A stretch of 64,000 nucleotides of DNA, taken from assembly GCA_030998225.1 (NCBI GenBank), contig JAPYXD010000738.1, positions 2,294,001 to 2,358,000 of the forward strand, read 5' to 3'. A program made the translations under genes and the position numbers. This document shows, one piece after another, positions 31,980 through 43,241 of the stretch. The stretch's first letter is position 1. Each line of letters begins with the position of its first letter. Below the pieces are notes generated by a model that searched no databases, was not told the DNA's origin, and saw only the letters and a list, made by a program, of their open reading frames with translations. The DNA is from Diplolepis rosae. Taxonomy: Eukaryota > Arthropoda > Insecta > Hymenoptera > Diplolepididae.

Positions 31980-34340
31980 TTACCTTATTTTTAGAGTTTC
32001 TTGTTTATTTCTTGTAAAAGTTTTCTTGGAAAACGTTTTTTCTTGAGAAGTCATGAAAGTATCATTGTCATCAACTTGTAAATATTTTGATTTTTCCTGG
32101 CTATCATCAATAGGGTTTCTTGAGAGAGCATCTGCATTTACATTCATTTTTCCTGCTTTGTAAATTACATCAAAATCATATTCTGCGAGTTTTAATCTCA
32201 AACGTGAAACTCGTGAACAAGGGTCTTTAGAATTTTGAAACCAAACAAGAGGTTTGTGATCAGTCACTAAAGTAAATTTTCTTCCATACAAATAAGGACG
32301 AAAATGAGTTACACAAAATATTATAGCAAGAGCTTCTTTTTCATATGTATCATATTTTTTCTCAGTATCACTTAGACTACGTGAAGCATATGCTATTGGT
32401 TTATCTTTACCTATTTTACCTTGTGATAAAATACCTCCTATTGCAAATCCTGAGGCATCTGTTGTGAGTATAAAGGGTTGAGAAAAATCAGGTCGTTGTA
32501 AAAGTGGTTCTTCACATAACTTTGCTTTTAAAATATCGAAAGCTGCTTGTTGTTTTTCTGTCCAATTAAAAGGTATATCTTTTTTCAGAAGTTGATTTAA
32601 AGGACTTGCAATTTTTGAAAATCCATCAATAAATCGTCTATAATATCCTGCTAAGCCTAAAAATTGTTTAACCTTTTTCTGTGTTTTTGGGACTGGAAAG
32701 TTTTTTACAGCTATTATCTTTTTTGGATCTGGACGTACTCCATTTTTATCAATTATATGACCTAAACATCCTACTTCAGGTCGTAAAAATTCGCACTTGT
32801 CTCGTTGTAAATGAAGATTTTCTTTTCTAAGTCTTTCTTCTAAATTATTGAATTTAATTTCATGCTCTTCTAGAGTATTTGCATAGATTACTATGTCATC
32901 AAGATATACAAAAAGTTCCGTTCCAATTAATCCAGTTAATGTTAAATCCATTAATCTCTGAAATGTGGCTGGTGCAGTTTTTAAACCGAAAGGCATTCTA
33001 TCGAATTCGTAATGACCGTGAGGTGTGGAAAATGCGGTTTTATGAGAGTCTTTTGGGTCCATTTTTATATGGTGAAAACCGGTAGCTAAATCAAAAACTG
33101 AAAAATATTTTGCTGACCCTAGAGAATCAAGTATATCGTTTATATTAGGTAGAGGATACGAATCGCCAATTGTTTTTTCATTTAACTTACGAAAATCAAG
33201 AACCATTCTCCATTTTATTTTTCCTTGGGAGTCAGGTTTTTTAGGAACTATCCACACTGGAGTGTTATATGGTGATTGTGAGGGCTTGATTATTTTATTT
33301 TTTAATAATTCATCGACTTGTCTTGTAATTTCTTCCTTGTGAACTGGGGGAAATCTATATTGTCTTGAAAAAATTGGAGCGTCATCTACAGTAGGAATTG
33401 AATGTTGTAATACATTAGTAGCTTCAAGTGGTTCTCCTGGGATTTGAAATCTGTCTGCATTATTTTTAATTAATTTTTCTACATGTTCATATTCATCTTG
33501 ATTTAAGTGGTCTAATCGAAGAAGTTTTTTAATACATTCTACTCTGTCTTCGTCTGTTACATTATAAAATTTGCATGAGTTAATTAGAGAATTGTCAGTT
33601 TTTAAAAAGTTATTTAATATTTTACTTGATAAATCTTCGTTATTTGTTTGTTTGAAATTAATTAAATTTTCAATTTGTTTATAACATTCTTGTTCTTCAA
33701 AGTCTTCTAAATTAACTAATGGAACGGATAATGTAATTGGGATTTCATTTGTGTTTGCAAATTTTAAATAAGCTTTTCCTCTGTGGTTTTTTACAACTGC
33801 GTCACCTACGTAGACGCCATCTTGGATATGTAATCGAGGTACATACCCTTCACTCTTTTCTGTATTTTTTATATTAACATAAAATGTTGTAACTGTTCGA
33901 GCTGGAATAGTAAATGTATTGGCAGATTTAAAAGGGTAACAGTGGTTCTCAATTTCTAAGCATTTTGAAGTATAGTTTATATTCACACTATTATCTTGAA
34001 AAAATTCTGATCCCAATACTCCATCTTCTTCTACTGGGACTTCATTCGGAATAATGTTAAATATCGTTGGATAACCAAAAATGTTTATTTTTACCTGTCC
34101 TAACGTGTAAAGTGGTAAATCATTAATTCCTGTAAGTTTCAATACGTTTTGGCTATTTATGGGTACTTCAGGGTTGAGAACCTTTTTTTTAATTAAAGTT
34201 CGAGCAGCACCTATATCAATCATCATGTGTGTTGGATTTTTTAGACCTTCCGTTGATATTATAATTGATGGAATTGAAGTGGACTTTGAAATATTTATTG
34301 TTGTTGTTGTATGATCGTTAGAAGTGGATGCCAGTGGTTC
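31980..34340 (-). pseudogene. pol: Protease, RT and RNase H of element B
   Basis: A long open frame, with pol sequence entering at about 34340 in the -1 phase relative to gag. Numbering from the ATG at 34226: protease active site at residues 4-7 reads DIGA where DTGA is expected, with a GVLGSEFF flap partner near 70. RT spans about 265-500 with [42 protein letters not shown] and YLDD at 441-444. RNase H begins with TTDASGFAIGG near 588 and includes YEKEALAI and TDHKPLVWF. The C-terminus GKMNVNADALSRNPI marks the RNase H end. Only the protease Thr-to-Ile change and the downstream frameshift look damaging. Confidence 0.88.
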
Positions 34341-34345
34341 TCGAT

Positions 34346-35614
34346 TTATGCTTTCCTCAGTGCACCCGTGCTGGGGAGAGCTTTGGAGTTTTCCTGATTA
34401 GCTGTTTGTGATTGGTTATTTAGTCGTATCTTGCAGTCTCGTACTAAATGACCGGGTTGTTTACAGTAATTGCAAATTATTTCAGTATAATTTGAATTTT
34501 GTTGAGTGTTATTATTTTGTAAAAATCTATTTTCATATGGTTTATTTCGATTTTGAAACTGTCCTGAGTTAAAGTTTTTATACTGTCCTGGATTCAATTG
34601 TTTGTTTGTTCAATTATTATTATTGTTGTATCTTTGTTGTAAAAAATTATTATTATTGTTTCTATAATTGTTATTTCTATTTTGTAAAAAATGATTGTTG
34701 TTATTATTGAAATTATAATTTTTATTTCTTAAAAAATTGTTATTTGGAAAATTATTGTAATTGTTTTTTGCAAAATTATTATTATTATTACTTCTTTGAC
34801 CAGTGAAATTACTATATCCTTGTTGGTTAGGATGCAAAAATTTTTTTTGTTTATTGTTAAGAACTGCATCTTGAGCTTTACTTAAATGAAAACATTTTTC
34901 AGTTGTGTGACCTGGTTTTTTACAAATTAAACAAATAGTTTTATTTTCAAGTGCGACGTTGAATCGGGTGGTTTTATTATTTTTATTATTATTAGTTGAT
35001 TCTTCGGTTTTTAAATAATTAGTACTTTTATTTCTTCGCAGTGCAGAACTTGCAGCCAATCTTCGTTCTATGTCTATTGTATCATTAATTACTTCCTTAA
35101 ATGTGTCCTTTTCTTCCACACGAATTTCTAACTCAGGACGCAAACCGCGTATAAAACATTGAATTACATCTCTTTCTAAATTTTGTTTAAAAGCGTTATC
35201 TACCTGACCGTCATTATTAAGTCTGTGAGCATCTTCTATTCTATCAGCAATTTCTTTAATTCTAGCAGCATAGGAAAGGACATTTTCTCTTTCCCACATA
35301 AATGTATTACCTAATTCTCCCTGCAATTGATATACGCTTTTCGCAGGGGCATATACTCTTTTCAATTTTTCTATTAATTCCTCTATTGTTGCATACGTTG
35401 ACCCAAAAATACATTTTCGTGCCTCACCAGACAATTTACCTCTCAATAGACGTGCAAGATTTTCTTGGGCAGCAGGTGTTGGCAGCATTGCCTTTGCTTC
35501 CATGCAACCCTCAATAAAATGGGACAATGGGAGGTTACTTCCGTCGAACAAAGGGACCACCTCTAGCGCGTCGCGTAAGGATACCTGCTGGCTGTTAGGT
35601 ATGGCTACGGCCAT
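34346..35614 (-). pseudogene. gag: Gag of element B, main part
   Basis: Capsid-like region first (VVPLFDGSNLPLSHFIEGC, LARLLRGKLSGEARKCI, VYQLQGELGNTFMWERENVLSYAARIKEIA, CFIRGLRPELEIRV), then a first CCHC knuckle CLICKKPGHTTEKC, an Asn-rich low-complexity tract of over 80 residues with repeated FL-N-NNN units, and a second knuckle CNYCKQPGHLVRDC. A single in-frame TGA at 34610-34612 separates the two knuckle regions. The frame ends at 34346 and overlaps the -1 pol frame (ESINREPLAS). Gag packages the RNA; the knuckles bind nucleic acid. Upstream coding continues at 35694-36176 in a shifted frame. Confidence 0.85.
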
Positions 35615-36176
35615 CTCTTCGTTGTTTACTATTACGGGATTATCCTGATTTATGACTTCTGTATCGCTTTTGTCGTCGTCACTGTCGTTGTTATTAATTA
35701 GAGTCGCGTGCCAATGAGGTTTTCAATTTTTCTTTCAAGGTTCTTTTTTCTATTGTTATTACCGTTGAGCTTAGCAAGTTAGATCCGTCAAAATAAGATA
35801 ACTCGTTCGTTAAAGTTTGATCTTGATTACTAGATCCTGTCACAATGCTCAAATCTGGACAGAAACTTGAATGAAATCCGCTAGTTTTACTAAAATTTTC
35901 ACTTGATATGGTTTGATCATTAATTAGAGTCTTGTCGAAACGTGAATCGTCTAGCTGAAGAGTGTTATCTAATTCTTGTTCAGCAGAAAAAGTGTTTGAA
36001 ATATCCTTGTATTTATTATAATCGACTAAATTTTCTTTGATTTTACCTGATCTTTTTAGTTTCAAGGAATCTATTTGATTCTGATCGACAATTTTTGCGA
36101 GTTGATTGTCTTGTTTTGCTTTACTACGCGTAATAACTTTTTGGGCGGATTCTACAGGGGTATTTGAATTTGACAT
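35615..36176 (-). pseudogene. Gag N-terminal extension of element B
   Basis: A 160-residue frame from ATG 36176, hydrophilic and Ser/Asp/Lys-rich, followed after a frameshift near 35720 by NNNDSDDDKSDTEVINQDNP that runs into the capsid region. Position and continuity suggest the N-terminal part of gag. It has no recognised domain. In element D this part is missing, with leader joined directly to capsid sequence. Confidence 0.55.
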
Positions 36177-36535
36177 TGAGTCATTATAAATTTACAGTTT
36201 TTTTTTGTTGAGCGTTATCTTAGATTATTTATTTGTTAATTATCGATTGTTTATAACAATTTAAAAAAACTACATGTAAAATTTTGTTTGTAAATAAAGT
36301 GAAATTAGTAAAAATATAATTTTAATTTATAAAAATTCAAAAAATTTATAATAATAATTTCAAAATATAATTTAATTATTTTTATTTGTTTGTAACAATA
36401 ATTAATATTTTTACTCTTTTATTAGGAAATAAGATAATAAAATAAAAATATAATTCTATAAAATATTCAAATAAATAAATAATCGCTCAATTTTCGTAAA
36501 ATTATAATGTTAAATAATACATTTCTTAAAATTAT

Positions 36536-36585
<50 letters not shown>

Positions 36586-37257
36586 TACCAACCACGTGTG
36601 TCTTATAAATTATAATGATCTATTTTATTAATTTATTGAATTATAAATTGTTTTTTTAAATAAATAAAATTGTTCATAACAAGGATCAGATAAGATTCGA
36701 GTTATGCACAATTTATTTTTCTCTAGACTGGACAAGTTAGGCTCAAGCTCAGATCCTTGGACAATCTTTGCAAATAAAAATATTCTGTTCCTTAACAGAG
36801 TTAAAATTAAAGTTATAAACAATACAATCACAAGCACTTCGAAATTTGCCCTACCCAATGATCGTAATCAATGGTGACCGTTCAACGTACCCAAAAGGGA
36901 CTTATACTCTCGTGTGCTGTTTTTTTTGTTTGTTTCAACTTAAATCAAAACTTAGTTAACAAATTAGAATAAATTTTTAAATAAGATAAGTTACTTAATC
37001 ACTTAGGTTAGCCTCAAGGTCAGATCCCTGCATGATTTTTCAAACTTATTTTATTTTATACAATTTATATAAATTATAAAATTTCAAAGAAATGATTTGT
37101 TTATTAAGTCATTAAGGTTAGCCTCAAGGTCAAATCCCTTTGTGATCTAACAAATCTATTTTATTGAAATTTCAAGTTACAAGTTGAAATAATATTTCAT
37201 AATCATTTATTTATTCACTAGAAATAATCAATGTGTTAATTTTCAGTTGACTTGTGT
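36177..37257 (-). other. 5' leader of element B
   Basis: About 1.1 kb of AT-rich leader. It includes a (TA)n run at 36541-36581 and three imperfect direct copies of a GGTTAGCCTCAAGGTCAGATCC-like unit at about 36735, 37010 and 37120 (the plus-strand core is AGCCTCAAGGTCA). Bases about 36835-36930 match the leader of element D at 62440-62530. No gene. Confidence 0.65.
36541..36581. repeat. (TA)n microsatellite
   Basis: About 20 uninterrupted TA units within the leader of element B. Likely length-variable. Confidence 0.95.
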
Positions 37258-37276
37258 TTCCCGGGCCGATGCACCA
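37258..37276 (-). other. primer binding site, tRNA-Gly-like (element B)
   Basis: Minus strand TGGTGCATCGGCCCGGGAA, 14 bases inside the 5' LTR. It matches the complement of the tRNA-Gly(GCC) 3' end, TGGTGCATCGGCCGGGAA, except for one extra C. The identical variant is in element D (62791-62809), so it is a lineage trait and not a random mutation. Confidence 0.75.
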
Positions 37277-37290
37277 GAAAAAAGGAAGTA

Positions 37291-38116
37291 TGTTACGTCA
37301 CAAGTACGCAAATATACTTACTTTGATCGAAGATTCCTCGTTTTAAGTTAGGATCGAATGATCCTCACTTAGGGATGAGGATAAGTCAATGAAAGACACA
37401 ATGATTATGAAAATAATACAAATTGAATTTATTTTATTGGTTAAAAGGTCAGAATACACATTCGTTAAGACAATTCTTATATAATGTAGGCACAGGCTGG
37501 TTGGTACGTGGGTGAGAAAGAGACAAAGAATAAAGATAGAGAGAGAGGTTCGGTACCTTTATGTTGAGGGTTAATCCACACGGCGGTGAGTTGTAAGTAC
37601 TGGATCCCCACAGGTGTATTCCAAGTGTGTGATAGAGACGGAGTTATAGGCCGCACAGTTATATTCCGTAAAGGGCGGCGATCCAAATTTATGACACTGT
37701 TCGAAGATCTTTACAAAGATCTATACAAGTCCACGATGACTTTTACGACTCCCGAACTTGGATTTTAAATTGTCCCGGTCGAATTTTATTAATCTCAAAC
37801 TCAGAGATTTTCGAAGTTAAATTGAAATGCCGCACTGGACTATTGTCGCGAGACCGGTTATAAATCCGAAGGAAAATTTAAGTTTTGGACTAGACGAAGA
37901 ATTTACTGACTGCTTTCTCTTGGTGTGGGCCTCTTTTATATTTTTTCATACAAATTGACGGTCAGCGAAAATCGTGACGTAGTCATATCTTCTTAGAGGA
38001 GAAGGGGCCCTACTTCCCCTACTCCCTATTCCCCTTTATCGATTTTCTCATAGATTTCTTATCTCAATCCAGCCTGTGTGTATTATATACATTCAAATAC
38101 GTCGCGGGACGTGAAA
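37291..38116 (-). repeat. LTR of element B (5' LTR)
   Basis: 826 bp, partner of 19828-20655. The last plus-strand bases read TGAAA where the partner has TGACA, so one terminal base of the LTR has mutated. GTAT follows at 38117-38120. Confidence 0.9.
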
Positions 38117-38345
38117 GTATGTTACTGAAGAAGACCCCCATATGTGTCCGAAACATATGCCTTCCTTTTTGCATTTTTCTTTTTTTCATATATATCTGCC
38201 ATTGGTCATTTTTAAATGTAAAAATAAAAAGAATCGGACCCTATGCCAAAATAACCAAATGAATAAAAAGTCTGTGAATTTTGGGTCAATATAATAGCAG
38301 ACATGTCCTCGAACATGTCACATTATATTTTAAAAAGTAAAGTTT
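38117..38345. repeat. right part of the interrupted foldback repeat
   Basis: Starts with the GTAT duplication and the CTGAAGA...CCGAAAC motif (38124-38154), then a segment also found at 52440-52560 (CGGACCCTATGCCAAAATAA and AATATAATAGCAGACATGT). The outer part is the inverted complement of 19740-19815. Together with the left part it was one repeat before element B inserted. Confidence 0.7.
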
Positions 38346-40334
38346 TGTAGAATTAGAATCATACCAAAAAAATTTAACGTTTAAAATTGTATGTGAATTT
38401 AGATGTAATTCATTTGCTTTTTTAAATTATCAAACCTTTAATTTACATGTAATTATCGAAATTGTCATATAAAAGATGTTACGTATCATAAACAAATTTT
38501 CAAAGCATTTGATTGGAGGAAATAGTTTTCGTTTTTTTTAAATACTAAAAGGGTTTAGTCACACCTATACATCGAAATTGTTGTGCTTCTGAATACTCAT
38601 ATCTTTTAATCACTCCTGTATATATTGAAACTGACCCGTGAAATTTCGTGCGTACGTAAATTTAGATATATATATAATTTATGTATCGTTTAAATATTCA
38701 AACCCTTCATTTTCAATACTTGTATCTCATGTTGAATCATATCTTATTATAGAATATTTTCCACATAATTTTTTAATTGAAGTACCCGATTAATAAAGAT
38801 ATGAAATACTGAAGTCGATATTTTTTTGTGAATCTACTGACTTTAAATTCCACTAAAAAATTATTTTTGAAGTGTTTAAATTGTTATATACGGCTATTAT
38901 TAATTTAAATAAAATCCATAAAAAGTAAAAACAATTACTCTTAATATATTTTATTCATTAGTATAATGAGCACTCGGAGGTGGTCCAAACTGCCGAATTT
39001 AGTTAATATAAATATAAACTAAATTCGTTTATTATTATGTGGGATCGTTGGTCATCTACTTTCGGACTGAGAGTGTATTCTTCACGCCTACGCTGATCAC
39101 CTTTAATTTTGAAAGGAAAAAAGGGGGAAAGGTGCCTTGAATAAGTTTAAATCAAGCGGCACTTATTCATAAAAATAAAAGATAGTTTTATTTTCAAGGA
39201 GAAGGAAGCGAATAATCCGACGTAAACATTTTTGTACCAAGAACAATAGAGAGATGAGTCAGAATAATATAAATCGTACTTTACCACAGCCTAAATTCTA
39301 TTCCTATGTTCTTAGTCCTACCGGATCTCTGGAAAGCAGGAGCAAGGAAGAGAGTGCGTTCTCGTTGCTGAAGTCCTGAGTTATCCGGGTCAAACTTGAT
39401 TTTATGTACTCGTGGTCTATAAAAGAAACCACTCTTGTCCCTTGCGTGATGTATGCACACACAATCAAACACTGTTTTCCACTTTTCTATTAGTTTTAAT
39501 AAGAGAATATAGCGGTTGGCTTTTAGCCAGAAAAGGGTTGAGTGCTTTTAAACTCGTTCCTTTCACCGCTAAAATTTCCCTATTAAATCTAATTTAAATA
39601 TTTTATGAAAATTATCACTACCGTTTTGAGATTCGGTAGTATTAATTTTCTCCGATTTCTCGCTGCTTTGTGCCGTTTTATTTTGGTGAATAAAAACCGC
39701 GAAATACTGGAATTGGACGGTAGATAGTCCGCCGAAGATTTTCGTTGATACACGTTCGATGCGATTGCCAAGATTCTTGTTCGCAAAACCCTAAAACCTA
39801 CATATTAATGAATAAATTTTAATTATTTCATAAATACTTGAATATGGCTAAATATAATTCCTTAAAATGCCCTTTACTTTTGAATATAAGAGAAACATTC
39901 ATTACACACACATAATTTTTTTTTAAATTTCTGTTGCTTCATTATTATTTAAATGAATGAATTTGCATACACACACATACACATTTCGTTCTATTTTTAT
40001 TTCTCATTTAAATAATTCAGCATATGTTTCGAATAAACATTATTTGTCTATAAAGAAATAACTACACTCATATTGATATAAATGAATTACGATATTAAAT
40101 GTTATTCATTACACATAAATATTTGTATTTATTTTCATATTTTTTTTATTTCCATTCATTTTTTTATGAATAAATATTTTATCGTCGAACATATACTATT
40201 CCGTCTTTTAAATAATTCAGTATAGTTTTCAATTCAACGTTTATCTATTTGAAAAAGAATTCACTTTGTCACATGAAATGTTTTATAAGTTTGTCTACAT
40301 ACATATTTTTCAAAAACATTAAGTAGCGCATATT
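38346..40334. other. AT-rich region, no gene recognised
   Basis: About 2 kb without a supportable gene. 38960-39800 is somewhat less AT-rich and could be part of an unidentified LTR or other repeat, but I found no partner copy or boundary. Confidence 0.5.
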
Positions 40335-40859
40335 TTAAATTCTTATTTGGATATAATTCAAATATGGACAAGATATATTATTTAAAAGGTCGTTCAAACA
40401 AATTATTTTCTCTGATTCAATCAAATCTATGAACTTTTTATTTCGCTTTGGCGCAGTACAATTCATTGGTTTATGACCTCTTTGATAGCATCTCTCACAT
40501 GTGCCGGTCCATTTATATAATATAACTTTTTCTGATTCACTTCCCATAGGTTTGTCGAATTTGATTTCAGGTTGTTTTTGTTCGCTAAACAAATAGTCCT
40601 TATACAGAGATTCTAATAACTTATGTGCTGAACTATGTTTAGATGCTTTTTTTTACTTTTCTCCTATACTTACATACGTTTTTGAATGTTTTTGAATTTT
40701 ACATGTTGCTACAAATATTGGGATATGATTTGACGAATTACATTGAACAACTTCAAATATTGGATCGTCAAAGTCATATTGTAAGCTAATTTCATGTATA
40801 GTTTGCACTGGACTGTTGGTTATTGTAATATTTCTGCCTTCAATTTTTCCTCCCATTTT
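40335..40859 (-). pseudogene. dsRNA-binding domain plus CCHC zinc knuckle, broken
   Basis: On the minus strand, after a splice-acceptor-like TTCTGTTTCAG, an ATG (40856) opens a frame whose first 65 residues read like a double-stranded-RNA-binding domain: SPVQTIHEIS (helix 1), PIFEVVQCNSSNHIPIFVATCKI (beta strands) and YVSIGEK. A TAA at 40653-40655 interrupts; the same frame continues with KKASKHSSAHKLLESL, the expected second helix. A zinc knuckle CERCYQRGHKPMNC follows about 45 residues later, then the frame ends at 40335. dsRBD proteins act in RNA interference or RNA modification. I do not recognise the exact gene; it could be a decayed host paralogue, a transposon ORF or a viral-derived exon. 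Confidence 0.6.
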
Positions 40860-41030
40860 CTGAAACAGAATTTTCGTGATTTTTTTGTAAATGTTTTAAA
40901 CTAACTTTAATTTTTTAAATACTATGTTACAAATTATATGCAAATTATTTTGACAGAATTATTTCAAATTACATCAATTCCATTTAATTGGTTTATATAT
41001 ATTTAGTTCGTAATATTCGCAAGCAAACAT

Positions 41031-41221
41031 CCAATGGGCACACGATATTAGAAACGTTTATGTAACATTCTACAAACGTTCTAGGAACATCCCAATGTCC
41101 AATGTGCGAAAGACGTTCTTAGAAAGTTTTTGGAACGTCTTTCGGACATTGGACATTGGGATGTTCTTAGAACGTTTGTATGATGTTACATTAACGTTTC
41201 TAATATCGTGTGCCCATTGGG
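41031..41221. repeat. palindromic MITE, 191 bp
   Basis: Bases 41031 onward (CCAATGGGCACACGATATTA) are matched by the inverted complement ending at 41220; the whole element is one near-perfect palindrome centred near 41126. It has no coding capacity. Its ends and length fit a hairpin-forming miniature inverted-repeat element of unknown superfamily. Confidence 0.85.
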
Positions 41222-42480
41222 CAATGATTTTTTACTTTGATTTCATATCCTAAGTTTATTCTACCTAATATGATCCAAATATTGCTCAATGCAATCTAAA
41301 CATTTATATGCTGGTTGAAATCATTTCAATAATTCTGTTTCGCAAAATTGGCATTTTGTGTTTATAACTTCATTTTTTACTACTGAATGCCAAGAATTTT
41401 CAAGGTTATAATTGAAGCGAAAAGGAATGTATATATTTTTTCTACTTGCGGTAATAAGGAAATGCATGAACAATTCAAGAGAATTTGAGAAGCTCTTGGA
41501 TTATCTTGTGGACAAACACCATCTATATATCTTGAAAAATTTGTTGAAGGATTTTTAGTTGTTGGAATCATTATGTAAAATGTGATTCAATTAAGGTTGA
41601 AAGAAAAATGTTTTCCTCAATTTGTAAGTTATTTTCTTGACTTATTCAAATTTTTTTTTAAAGTAAGTGGAGTCTTATTTACTAAAGGTAAGTATGTTTG
41701 ATTATTTGTATTATTTGTGAGTAACTCTTTTGTAAAATAATACTTTCTGGTATTTTAATTCTACCTTATTTTTTTTCAATTCGTTTTTGATAACAACTAT
41801 TAAACTGTTCAATCAATCATATTATCAGTTTTCATCTAAATTTTATTACTTCTCACAATTCGAGTCCAATAAAATTTTGATTTAAGTATTGTTGAAATGA
41901 ATTTAGTGTTGTTGGATTGACAAGTTCTGGGTACTAAATTCCATTCTTTGTATAAACTGTGTATTTCATAAATGTCTATGTAAGTCATTAAGTGGCCTTT
42001 TCATTAAGAAACTTAATTTTTTTTTCAATACTTTAAAAGTAAAGCCCTTCCGAATTTTCAAATTTTCGAATTTTATTTTTAATCATATTCACTAAAGTTA
42101 GATTTGTAGGCAAAAAGTGAGAAGAAAGTATGATAAAATTGAAAAGAAATAAAATTTTTCCATATATGTCACTTCTCTGCAGGTTATGTCCTAGAAAAAG
42201 AAAAACAGATAGTATTAGTATGTGACCTGAAAAACAAATTTATAATGTTAGATAGAATTCGTAGATGGAATTTACTTATGTGTAAAGGTCTATAAATGTC
42301 CTGAAAATTGTTTTCTTTCTGGTTTTTGTAGTTTCATTTGAACAATTGTTTGAGTCATAAGGTTCTTGTATCAATTTTATTTGTTCAAATTCTGCTTCAT
42401 TTTCCGTTATTCTTGCTATATTTCATGTTGCTATTACTGTTTGATTTCCTACTCTACAATATGATGTGAAAATTATTCTT
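41222..42480. other. unassigned region
   Basis: AT-rich. A 63-codon open frame on the minus strand (41380-41571) starts MIPTTKNPSTNFSRYIDGVC but is not recognisable. No other gene supported. Confidence 0.4.
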
Positions 42481-43040
42481 TCCCTAGCGGACCCGTGTGA
42501 GAGAACGGTCATAGAATACTCTGACCGTACTCTGACTGTTCTATGACCGTTCTATGACCTCGCATTATTACGATTAAGATCGGTAAGAAAGACATTAAAA
42601 GCTTTACAATTATGATTCTATGGCGAAATCTGGATTAGAAGGTGAAGCAATAAATACAATTATCTTATTTTTCAGCGATAAAAACTAGGAAAACATAATA
42701 CCTGTCATTGAAGGCAGTGCAGTGGTTCACAATTGGCGGAACGTCTCTACCGTGAAGGTTTACTATTGGTGGAGACGTTCCGCAAATGGTGAACCACTGC
42801 ACTGCCTTCAATGACAGGTACATGATGTATTCCTAGTTTTTATCGCTGAAAAATAAGATAATTGTATTTATTGCTTCACCTTCTAATCCAAATTTCGCCA
42901 CAGAATCCTAATTGCAAAGCTTTTAATGTCTTTTTTACCGTTCTTAGCCGTAATAATGCAAGGTCATAGAACGGTCATAGAACAGTCAGAGAACGGTCAG
43001 AGTATTCTATGACCGTTCTCTCACACGGGTCCGCTAGGGA
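42481..43040. mobile_element. foldback element, CCCTAGCGG ends
   Basis: 560 bp with inverted-repeat arms of about 275 bp each: TCCCTAGCGGACCCGTGTGA at the left is mirrored at 43021-43040, and the pairing continues nearly to the centre (about 42760) through CAGTGCAGTGGTTCA and CTGTCATTGAAGG. Only the region around 42745 is unpaired. No coding sequence. The inner part is shared with 53439-53890 and the terminal CCCTAGCGG with 52658-52887, defining one foldback family. Confidence 0.9.
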
Positions 43041-43241
43041 ATTTGTCAACGTTAAAATTCTTGTAAGTTAGAAACTTACGAAAAAATCATGTCTCATTAT
43101 TTCTGAATTTTTTGTATCTTTAGACCAATTTGGTACATTGTAGTCGTTATACATAAATATCCAATTTATGAATAAATATGGCAATCAATGCGTTGGCGAT
43201 GTTTTTGTTCCATTGTGATCTACAGTCATTTTTATTCAATT
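43041..43241 (-). other. 3' region of element D
   Basis: Short non-coding stretch between the foldback element and the integrase stop of element D. No polypurine tract or LTR was identified here, so the 3' end of D is missing or unrecognised. Confidence 0.4.

Larger units (their letters stand above)
19828..38116 (-). mobile_element. LTR element B: Ty3/gypsy, no env, interrupted by element C
   Basis: LTRs at 19828-20655 and 37291-38116 flanked by GTAT (19824-19827, 38117-38120). Minus orientation. Without the nested element C and one copy of its 4-bp duplication it is about 10.8 kb. Order: 5' LTR, tRNA-Gly-like primer site, long leader, gag, protease-RT-RNase H, AT-hook linker, integrase, 1.6 kb 3' region, polypurine tract, 3' LTR. 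The LTRs are about 98 percent identical by eye, so B is fairly young, yet gag and pol carry several frameshifts and stops. Element D is an older relative sharing primer site and protein blocks. Confidence 0.9.

Noticed and set aside
38960..39800. Possible solo LTR
   Set aside because: The base composition and some short words recall LTR sequence, but there is no partner copy, terminal TG/CA pair or target duplication that I could identify.
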